Assembly: GCA_023053545.1 (NCBI GenBank)
Contig: JAKZAN010000005.1
Coordinates: 11,842,001-11,906,000, forward strand
Source: Lepidurus packardi
Taxonomy: Eukaryota; Arthropoda; Branchiopoda; Notostraca; Triopsidae
Length of the DNA: 64,000 nucleotides
Direction: 5' to 3'
The translations under genes and the position numbers were made by a program. Shown here piece by piece: positions 54,510-64,000 of this stretch; within the stretch, counting starts at the first letter, position 1; each line of letters starts with the position of its first letter. The notes under the pieces are model-generated. The model was not told the DNA's origin and made no database searches. It saw only the letters and a program-made list of their open reading frames with translations.

Positions 54510-57500
54510 TCAATACCCGACGCAACTGGTGGGTACACGCAAAGGCATGGTATGGTGAGCCTCTTTGTTGTAGAGTTCATCTAGTGCGCGAATCAAAACT
54601 TCCTTTTCCAAGTGCTCCGATAAACGGCCTTTAGGCAAGCAGTGGAAGTTAAACTACCCGAAAGTAAATTCAAAAGTTAATACACATAAATAATGCAATA
54701 AATTCCTAAAAAAAAGCCGCTTTTTGTTTGTCTTACTTTCTTCTCAATCATGCCAGCAGGTCGGCAACCCGAGCGACACTTGGCAACTGGTGAGATGGAA
54801 AAGCAACGCTGTCCATCGCGGACTGCCAAATGATTGCGGAAGCTGGTACAACCAGCAGCTCCGCTCATTTCAGAGATTCCTAGGCCTGACGTCATGGGTC
54901 TATGCAATCATAAAGAAATAACCCAAATACAAAATGAAAAAAGAATTGCATGTCAATACATATTAGCATAACAATAACGACAAAAAAACAAGTTAGAATT
55001 AAACAATTAAGGATTAAATAAAATAAGAATTAAATCATTAAAAAAGGTGGGGGAAAGTATTGACAATGGCTAGAAAACTAAATAAAATTCAAGAATACAA
55101 TACCTGTAGTCCCCGCCTCCGACATTGGCGGCCTGTAATTCCGCTTGGCAGTTAGCTTGGACCTTCTTTAGGTTTTCCTTTTGGGTGGCCAAGCTTCCAG
55201 AGTATTTGCCTCCAGGCAAACTACAAGTACCAGATACAGCGCCACGACCGGGTACACTCGAACCCGTCGATTCCAGCATGTACGCGACATCCATGTAGTC
55301 TGACGGAATAGCGCAGCCTTGGGGTCCCCTTAAATCATCGACCGTCTCTCCGTTTTGGGATCCGCACAGTCCGCACAATCTTCCGCGATGGATCAACGAT
55401 CCCTATTCATAAAAATCTCAATTTCAGAATCTTCAAACCTTCCATTTCAAGATACCTTCAAGTCAATCCAACCTTCATCTTTTCAAGTCAATACAACCTT
55501 CATCTTTTCAAGTCAATCCAACCTTCATCTTTTCAAGTCAATCCAACCTTCAACTTTTCAAGTCAATACAACCTTCATCTTTTCAAGTCAATCCAACCTT
55601 CATCTTTTCAAGTCAATCCAACCTTCATCTTTTCAAGTCAATACAACCTTCATCTTTTCAAGTCAATCCAACCTTCATCTTTTCAAGTCAATCCAACCTT
55701 CATCTTTTCAAGTCAATCCAACCTTCATCTTTTCAAGCGAAATCTTAGAAAATACAAGTTTAAATTAAACTTACCGCCACAAAGATTTCATCTTCGTCCG
55801 CGTTAACGCTGATCCAATGTTGGGGCGCGCTGACTTCCACGTACCCATCATCGGTCTGCTTGATGACTGCAATCACGTTACCGTCATCATCGGGTACCCT
55901 CAAACCGCTGGTAATCTTCTGCTCAGGCTGGCCGTTAATGCTAACGAGGTTGGTCGCGGGGCAGATTTCGATCTTGTGGTTGTCCAACAAAAGCGTAATG
56001 TACCGTTTGCCACTGGTTTCTTCCCTAGCCAGTACCGCCATCTTGTAGCGACCCGAGCAATCCTTGGTGATCACGTGGTCACAGCTGGTGAGCGTGATGT
56101 TGTAGTCCAAACCGTCATAAGTAGTGACATGGTCGTCCGCTACGAGACATTTGCCATGTGGCGAGTGTAGGACGGTCAAAGAGGGCGCTACATGCTCTGC
56201 GTTAAGAGGCAAGATGGTTTGAGCCAAGGGGTGGACGCGTACGTTCTCGTAGAAGGTATTGGCCTTGGGCTTGAAGAAGCGCAAGTTCATCGAGCCCAGG
56301 AAGGGGAAAATTTCGGATTCAATGCGAATGTGACCTTCTGAGTTGCGAACGCCCACTTGGTTGTCGGTCATCCATGGCGCCATCCAGTGACGGAACGCGT
56401 TGGCGGACTTAATGGTCAGGTTTTGGACCATGGGAGGCACGCCCTTGTAGTCAATGTCAAACACGTAGTTGTTGAGTGTGGCTGCCAGGCGGCGGCTTGT
56501 CAAGCATTCAAAACTGACGCCATAACTACGTTTCTCGTCTTCGACGCACTTTTCAGTGGCGTACTTGGACTCGGCCGTCAGGTAAGGGCTTTGGCGACCA
56601 AATTTAGCCTACCAGAAACAAACCGCATGGGTTTTAGGTCTCAAAACGGTGTTTTCAGACAGCAATAAGTGAATACCTTGACAGCAATATTGGGACTACG
56701 CTCGCAATTGCCTTCGAAACCAATGTTGAGGTTCGCGTAAGTGGTCAAGTCTGCTTTAAGCATCTCAGAGCTCTTCACAACGTTAATCTTGGGCCATTTC
56801 CAGTCTCCTTCGACACAAATCTAAGGAAATTCCGCATAAAAGATGGGGTTTTCATCATCAAATAGTGTTTCTCCAACTTTTCAATATTTTTGCAACAGTT
56901 TGTGAGGGTTTGGAGGTGGATTTTACCTCGTAGTTGGTTGGTTCAGAGCCTTTGGGGATTTGCTGTTGCTTCATAAGGACGTTCAAACGTTGGTGTTGGC
57001 CGTACTCACCCATTCCGGCGGTGACGGAAGTTCCGAACCGTTTGGTATGAGTAGTGCCCATGAATTCCACTCCGAAATCAAGGGAAACGCCATAAGCGTC
57101 TGCGAAAGGATTCCCAATTATGTTAAAAGTAATGTCAACCCTGATCACGTTTTAGTGATGAAGGTTTCGATAATTTTGAACATACTGATCATGGGAGCGA
57201 AGAGTTTACGGAACTTGGTTGAACTCCAGCCGCTGCCTTCCTTAGCCCAGACCGTTTGGAGGAATTTAGCTTTGGTTTTCGACAAAACATTGCCCAATTC
57301 TTCTTCTCGGTTCAACTCATCTTCTTCGCCACCAATACCGGCATAACGAGAGCCTGAGGCTGACTTGTAGCTGGATTGATCGACGTTAGCGAAGCCTGTG
57401 GAGGACGATTTGGCACCAGTTTTGGTACTGAAGTCAAAGCCTTCCTTCGATTTGAATTCTACGTGAGATTTACCAACAGAAAAATAAAGGAAAAATTCCG

Positions 57501-60500
57501 GGGACTTAGGGAATTTAGTGGAGGTTTACCGATGCTGAAGGTAGTGCGAACTTCGTCGGTTACAGACTTGCCGACATCCAAAACGAAGATGTTTTCATGG
57601 GCTTTGATCGAAGAGGGCAACCAGGAGAACAAATGGAAGCCTAACATACGTTGGGTATACACGAAAGGATCTTCCATGCCTTGGACATCTCCGCGGAAGA
57701 TGTTTTCCAACACAAAGCCAACTTGGTCACCCATGGTGTAACGTTTCTGCGAATAATAGGATCAGTTTTGTTAGAAAACAAAAAGAGAAATTAGGGGCGT
57801 TTGAATTACTTCTTTGGGTTTGTCGAGCAACGCCACCACTTTGGTTTCCCGATGAGCGATGATAGGGGTGAAATCGTTGATGTTTTTGACTCCAGTGAAA
57901 GGTTGGACTGAGTAGTGGTACATATGGACGCGGTCGCCGATGGGTTCGAATGATGTGCTTATTTGACCCTCACTGTAGTCGTAAACCATGCTGAATTTGC
58001 CCGGCATGGCTAAACTCAAGCTCAAATCCACGCCAGCGCTTGGCATCACAGTAGTGAAGGGTACTTCGTTGATTATCTTGGTCAGCATCTTCAAATGCAC
58101 CCTGTTTAATTAACCATGTAGTAGAAAACGTAGTACCCACGCACAAAAACCATCAGACCCCTTCCTAAACTACCTTTAACCTCCAATTTCACGTAAATCG
58201 TTCATCTGGCGCTCAAACGAGCTTTTAAATGTTATTTTCAAGATATCGATATAGAAAGAATCGATTTAAGATTTCAAAACTTGCCTTGCACGTTGACATT
58301 AGTCCCCTAAAATCGGCTCTTATAATCGTTTCGATACTCTAAAACGATTACAGTGCTCGAAATCGATTACAAAACTAAAATTGATATTTAAAAACCTAAA
58401 GAAGCACATGGATTGGACAAGTTTAAGATCGATTCCCTTAAGAATTTTCCCTTAAGCCATTTGATACTCAATTCTAAAGCGCTGATTGGATGAAAGGATA
58501 CACACGATGGCGCCACTAGCTAAACATTGTTTTCGTTTGTTGCTCGTTAATACTCAACATACAAACGTGCTAAATATATCAATTTTCTCAGTTTCTTACG
58601 CGCTATAAGATTATAATTAAAGCCCTAACTTCCGAGTCTCAAATTTAACCGTAAAAGACTTAAGAAATATAAAACAGAATAGCAGAAGGAGCCAACTTAC
58701 ACTGGACGAATGACCCCGCTAATTTCGCTGGATTCTAAAAGTCCAAATTTGCCTTGCAAGTTGCTCTTCAGGGAGAAGATGGCTTTGTTATGGGTGTAGA
58801 TAGCATAGGCGAAGCCCATGGCGCTGGGTATGCGAACAAAGGCATCTGTAATAGGAATCCACTTATGGAAGTTGATGTCAGTACCGGCTGAACCCGTTCC
58901 CATTGCCCGTGACGTTATGACATCTAAGCAATAATATATCCTCAAAAACTCTTAGCCAAAACTAAAAGAAATCCAATAAACTTACTGCGAATAGCGTCGC
59001 GGATAGTATCTTCATCCAAGTAGAAGAACCGTTGGATGTTATCGATAAAGTTCAAGTAAAGGATGGCTTCTGGATCTCCCGAAGCTCGCGCTTTGATTTG
59101 AAGTTCTTCATGAATGTTCAATAGCTCAGGACTGGCCTTTTCATGCGCGTAAGAGCTAGCACCAGTAATCGGACCCAAATTAATGGGAGCTTTAGCCTTA
59201 GCCTTGTATCCTTGGTAACTACGGGCAGCACCCAAGACATCTTGCAAGAAACCAGGCTTGTCGCGCACTCCAGGCTCGCCCATGAATATGTCCAAGATTT
59301 TCTCCAAATGTTTCGCATTGGAGGCGAACTAATCCAAATCGTACATTAAAACTTGCCAATCTGAGCTAGCTAACTGTGTTGGTATACTTCTAAAACGGGG
59401 TTGCGTAGAGGTCCTAACTGCCAAACCATACGTCCGTACATGTTAGACGAGGTGAAACTGCGCACGCCCAAAGTGTTGATGAACTGGACCAAGTAACCTA
59501 CTCGAGAACGTTCCTCATAATGGCCGGTGATGTAGTTAAGGGATGAGTGAGGACTGTATTGTAACTGGGGTTTGAGTAGCGGTAGAACAGCTTCAGCTTT
59601 CTCGGCACTACAAGACCGTAAAATGTCGATTAATTTAAGTGATTTCTTCGTATTTATATTGTACTTACACATCGCGCTTCAGCGGGTGCTTGAGAGTAGC
59701 CAAGTTAGAAATGGTGCTGTACAAGAAGCTATTAACGGCGTAAGAAGGTTCAAACCAGGTAGCCAAGGCGGTTTTTTGCCAGAAAACGATGCGCGGGTTG
59801 CGTAAGAACAAGATGGTGTACGCAGCAATTCGCACCTAGCAAGCACACAATTCAAATTTAAATTAAGCGCGTAAATTACAAATCGGAAGGCATATAGCCA
59901 AAACCCAACCTGTACAAACCACGTTGCCAGATCGTGTCAAAATAAGTTGAGGTCTATGGAAAAAGCGGGGAAATTAAAAATGTTCGGTTAGGTTAGCTAG
60001 GTTAGGGTAGGTTAGGTTAAGTTAGGTTAGGTTATACTAGTTTTAGTAGTCAGAAAAGCATAATTATCTTAGCACACTAAAGGCCTTACTCTTATAAGCA
60101 CCAATTTGTCATCAAGTGGCAACGCTGTAAGAACTTTCCCGAATGCTATTTCCCCTATCCTGGTTTGTACAGGTTGGGTTTTGGCTATATGCAATCCTAA
60201 GAGTCAGATGCTAGTTACATAAGATAAATATCGATATGAGATTAACAGAGATGAGATTAATACAATGCAAATTTAAATTAAGGGCGTAAATTACAAATCG
60301 GTATTGTCAGATGCTAGTTACAATGGAAGTTTAATATCGATATACTAACATTTTGCAATTATGGACTATTAATTGCATCAGTTAATCGAATGCTGTATCT
60401 TGTGTATAGTGGATAAAATAATACTAATAATGCAATTATAAAGAAAACAAATAGTATCAATTAAAAAAATGTCTAAAGATCGATACAGATCAGTTATGCG

Positions 60501-63500
60501 AAATCGATTATTCTAGTTTTGGACCGACCACGATTCGATCAATACCTATACGGATCACATGATATCATCAAAGAAATTATAACCGAGCGGATCTATAATG
60601 CAACCATCGGCCATAGTTGATATCTGCGATACTTTCAGCATTTAAGACAGTAGTTTACCTCTGGATCATCAGCCTTGTTGACTGAAATGGGTCGCAGGAT
60701 ACGGGCCACTTCAGGGTTCTGGTCGATGGCCAACTGGCTCAATGCATAGATAGCCTTGGATCGGGAGAGGGTACAGGAGGTGGTTTCGCGTTGGGGAGTA
60801 ATAGCGTCGCTTTGATAAATCTCTTCTTCTCCTGCTGCGAACTTACCGCCGGTCTTCTTGTTATACGCCTTCTTACGCATCGCCTTCATCTTCTTGGTCA
60901 AATACTCTTGTTCCTCCTCTGCTTCTTCCAAATTCGTGTATTTCTTACCAGCCTTCTTGCTTCCAGTGTAGCCTTCCTCTTCGATTTCCTTATTCGGAGT
61001 CCAGTACTCTTCTTCTTCATCCTTGCCACCCTTCTTGCCCTTTTTGCTGCTCTTCTTGCTGCTAGCGCCGGATTTGGCTTGTTTCTCTTCCTTGCGGATT
61101 TGCTTGCGCAACTTCCTTTCGATTTTCTTGGCCTTCTTCTTGCCGCCTTTGCCAGATGCTCCAGCATACTCTGCCTCTTCCTCTTCATCCTCCTCTTCCT
61201 CATCTTCTTCTTCGAACGCACCCAACTCTCTGCGTGCGCGACTGCTTTCCTCGAGGTCTTCCAAACTGGGGTCGCAGGACGTGATGTAAGGCTCCAAGAC
61301 GGGAATGATCGATTCATGGCCAATGTTTTCTAGAGCGGCCATAATGGCGGTCTGCTCGCCCAAATCTTCAGCGTTGTTCAAGGACTTGGTCAAGTAAGGC
61401 AGGAGACGGTTGACGTAGAAATCATCGTTGGGATTGCACATCTCGCCCATGGCCAATTCAGGGTAGCGGACGCCACTAATAGTTTCGTTGACGCACGCTT
61501 GGTAGAACAAACGCGTAACGGCCAAGGCGGTGGTCACCTTCAACTGCCGGTCGTTCTCCACGACGTCGGATACCAGGAAATCCTGCGATTCAAATACAGG
61601 TGTTGCAATTATTGCTGCCATTCACTGTCGCAGTTTCTGCGCCAGTGTTTTCACTCGCTTTTGTGATTCGTTACAGCTCACTGCCAAAATTCATCGTTGC
61701 AATTCATTGTTGAAAAATTCGCAGTTGTAACTCACTAGGAATTTGACAAACGAATCTTAAACAAAGAATGTTGTGTAAGATATCTAGTAGATTTCATCGT
61801 TGCAATTCATTGTTGAAAAATTCGCAGTTGTAACTCACTAGGAATTTAAAAACGAATCTTAAACAAAGAATGTTGTGTAACACATCCAGAAGATTTCAGT
61901 GTTGCAATTCATTGTTGAAAAATTCGCAGTTGTAACTCACTGCTAGGAATTTAAAAAACGAATCTTAAACAAAGAATGTTGTGTAAGATATCCAATAGAT
62001 TTCAGTGTTGCAATTCATTGTTGAAAAATTCGCAGTTGTAACTCACTGCTAGGAATTTAAAAAACGAATCTTAAACAAAGAATATTGTGTAGGATATCCA
62101 ATAGATTTCATCGTTTCAATTCATTGTTGCAAAATTCGCAGTTGTAACTCACTGCTAGGAATTTGAAAAAGGAATCTTAAACAAAGAACGTTGTGTAAGA
62201 TATCCAGTAAATTTCATCGTTGCAATTCATTGTTGAAAAATTCGCAGTTGTAACTTACTGCTAGGAATTTGAAAAACGAATCTTAAACAAAGAATGTTGT
62301 GTAACACATCCAATAGATTTCAGTGTTGCAATTCATTGTTGAAAATTCGCAGTTGTAACTCACTGCTAGGAATTTAAACAACGAATCTTAAACAAAGAAT
62401 GTTGTGTAACATCCAGTAGATTTCAGTGTTGAAATTCATGGTTGGAATGCCACATACCAGCTCTTGAGGAAAGAATGTTGTTTGAATGCTTTGTTTAAAA
62501 TTCTGTAAATTTCACTGTTTAAGTGCTTAGTTTCTTTTAGAAGATGTCCTTATTTGATACTGAAAATCTCTCCGAAATTACTCAGAAGTTATTTGGTTTT
62601 CAGGGTTTTTACCAGCAATACATCTTCATTCCTTATGGGAGTCAAGACTTACAATAAGGCTCTCGAAGACTTGCTTAGTTGGGATTTTCACCGTCATGGG
62701 CAGCATGGCTACGCGAGCATACGCCGTTTCGCCAACCAGGGTTCCTTTGGTGATAAGTTCTTGCAGAATCAGGATGGTAGGGTTGGTACCAGCTCCCACC
62801 AAAGCATCAATAAGGATTCGCCTAAGGATCCAACAACTTAATAAGAACTCTTTCTCAACTTCTCTTGAAGAAATCTCCAAGAAATGCCGTTTCTTGTCAG
62901 AACAATCAACGAAAACAATTTCATAAAATTCTCTCTATGCTTAGAGAAATGAAACGAAAAAATTGCGAAGCTTACTTCCCAGAGGAAGACTTGACAGTAT
63001 CAAGCAAGCTGAAGAACAAGGGTCGGAGTTCATCATGGTCCAAGAACATGAACGCTTTGCGGATCAAGTTAATCTTGTCTGGGATGTTCTTCGAGTTAGG
63101 TTTGATGTAATACTCTTCGCCTTCCAAGTCGCGCACGACTTCTTGCAGCAATCGACGAGTCTCTTTGGTGATGCTCTCCGTGCTGGGATCCACGACCCAC
63201 GGAGAGTTGGTTTCAGTGATGGAAGGCTGCTTCATACGGGGTCCGTACTCGATCAGATCTTCGTCGAAGGAGAAGACCAGCGTTTTGATGGTACGTTCTT
63301 GGCCACGGAAGGTAGGCAAACGCGCTCCAGCGGCGCTCGATTTCTTCACGTTGCGAAGTTGGATGCGTTGGACACTTGAGCCGACCACAGGTTCCGTTTC
63401 GTATGCATAGGGTTTCATCACAACCTTATCGACAGTGATAATACGTTGGACCAGGAAAGAACCATCTTCGATGGTGCAACCCACAATCCTTGCAACATCA

Positions 63501-64000
63501 TTGTGCTGTAGCAAAGAACAAAACCAAATAATGATATTAAAAAACTGAGCTGAAGAACAAAATTTAACGGATTAAAGACAAAATAGAAGAGTAAGTAGAA
63601 TTACCGAATACATGTTCTGGCAAGAAGACAATTCTGGGCTGCACTGTAATCCATTAGGTCCTTGTAGGTTAAACCTGGGTTTGATGGGACACCTGTCCAA
63701 ATCTTTGAGTTTCTTGACGTGGTAAACCGATTTCCCTTGGCAAAGGTCAGGGTAAGGCAACATTTCTGGCTGGGCGTTGAGTACTTCGTCAGTCAGACGA
63801 GAGATTTCGTACCAAGTCTCACAACGTCCAGTAGTGCATTCCTATTGAAACAAATACATTACTGGCAATTGAAATCTAAAGCTCAGTCTTGAAACATGTA
63901 GGTGAACTCTTAAATATTTCAAACGAAATGGTTAAAAGAAAAGGGTCATTCGAAAATGCTAGGTTAATGTCGCAATTCCAGCCAATTACTCCTTACCTCC
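54510..64000 (-). CDS. Vg: Vitellogenin (5' end beyond window)
   Basis: Yolk protein precursor and lipid carrier of the large lipid transfer protein family. Minus-strand exons: 64000-63997 (end of an exon), 63841-63605, 63505-62976, 62821-62653, 61582-60659, 59835-59669, 59607-59388, 59328-58986, 58923-58701, 58101-57810, 57746-57530, 57458-57186, 57099-56927, 56820-56677, 56608-55775, 55402-55104, 54899-54737, 54653-54510 (TGA); about 1783 residues here. The lipoprotein N-terminal domain starts before the window (ECTTGRCETWYEIS) and runs through the alpha-helical part (ARILRPI). A furin site RARR (61229-61240) is followed by a ~139-residue Glu/Lys-rich insertion (about 61228-60812). The VWD domain lies at about 56150-55360 with CGLCG. 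The Cys-rich C-terminus ends in FHCLPK...CVGY. No superoxide dismutase domain is seen. Tandem repeats fill two introns. Confidence 0.95.
55447..55738. repeat. 25-bp minisatellite, ~11 copies, vitellogenin intron
   Basis: The unit is close to CTTTTCAAGTCAATCCAACC plus TTCAT, with C/A variation at one site (AATCC or AATAC). It lies in the intron between exons 56608-55775 and 55402-55104, and its plus-strand frame is an artefact. Confidence 0.95.
59890..60192. repeat. 32-bp perfect inverted repeats flanking TTAGG-like array
   Basis: Arms 59890-59921 and 60161-60192 are exact reverse complements (they begin GCATATAGCCAAAACCCAAC and end GGGTTTTGGCTATATGC). Between them, at about 59985-60035, lies a degenerate GGTTA/TTAGG repeat. 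It is in the intron after the Glu/Lys-rich vitellogenin exon. A direct copy of the left flank (AAATTTAAATTAAG...GTAAATTACAAATCGG) follows at about 60267-60301, so the unit is more complex than a simple foldback. Confidence 0.9.
61670..62440. repeat. ~105-bp tandem repeat, 7-8 copies, vitellogenin intron
   Basis: GCAGTTGTAACTCAC (ACTTAC in one copy) recurs at about 61721, 61824, 61926, 62032, 62138, 62244 and 62349. It lies in the intron between exons 62821-62653 and 61582-60659. Confidence 0.93.

Noticed and set aside
55447..55738. CRISPR-like regular array
   Set aside because: Units are contiguous without unique spacers, and the setting is an intron of an animal gene. The same applies to the arrays at 19322-19670 and 61670-62440.
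55355..55768. Plus-strand frame with a repeating FKSIQPSSFQVN-type peptide
   Set aside because: The repeat is the 25-bp minisatellite in a vitellogenin intron; it has no start context or flanking coding signal.
55817..56170. 117-codon plus-strand frame
   Set aside because: Antisense of the vitellogenin VWD exon.
60791..61333. 180-codon plus-strand frame rich in Leu/Phe, looking like a membrane protein
   Set aside because: It is the exact antisense of the Glu/Lys-rich vitellogenin exon, and Lys/Glu codons read backwards give Phe/Leu/Ser.

Overview
The window is animal nuclear DNA: multi-exon genes with GT-AG introns, short introns in the right half and a very large first intron in the left-centre gene. 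Vitellogenin, a couch potato orthologue and a stretch of TTAGG-type repeats point to an arthropod. The vitellogenin C-terminus resembles crustacean vitellogenins, but the exact lineage cannot be fixed from the sequence alone. All gene models were assembled by hand from splice sites and reading-frame phase; no database search was run.

Layout. 236-5353 (+): 3' part of a secreted coiled-coil protein with a C-terminal fibrinogen-related domain. 5354-14017: gene-poor DNA containing a 497-bp satellite, leading into the 5' region of cpo. 14018-32821 (+): couch potato (RBPMS/MEC-8 family RNA-binding protein, two RRMs), with a 13-kb repeat-filled first intron. 35390-37198 (+): ILF2/NF45. 37360-38894 (-): beta-sarcoglycan, convergent with ILF2. 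39511-53741 (+): a tandem cluster of type I membrane receptor genes. 54510-64000 (-): vitellogenin, complete at the 3' end and running off the right edge.

The receptor cluster is the most novel part. Three intact genes (39511-41229, 45273-47593, 48479-50293) share one plan: a short signal peptide, a sushi/CCP domain, a domain I do not recognise that is split over two exons, a second sushi domain, one transmembrane helix, and a cytoplasmic tail with a conserved ITIM-like tyrosine motif. A fourth locus (42096-44419) joins two immunoglobulin domains to a homologous transmembrane segment and tail. It carries a one-base frameshift in the transmembrane exon and has no visible signal exon. A fifth copy (51534-53741) is a pseudogene. 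Between them lie relics: a duplicated tail exon, a stray transmembrane exon, and a sushi-exon fragment inside an intron. All ectodomain exon junctions are phase 1, which suits exon shuffling. Changing ectodomains, a shared tail, tandem birth and death, and ITIM-like motifs together resemble an innate immune or recognition receptor family. That function is inferred, not shown.

The remaining genes are conserved and are not obviously linked in function to the cluster.
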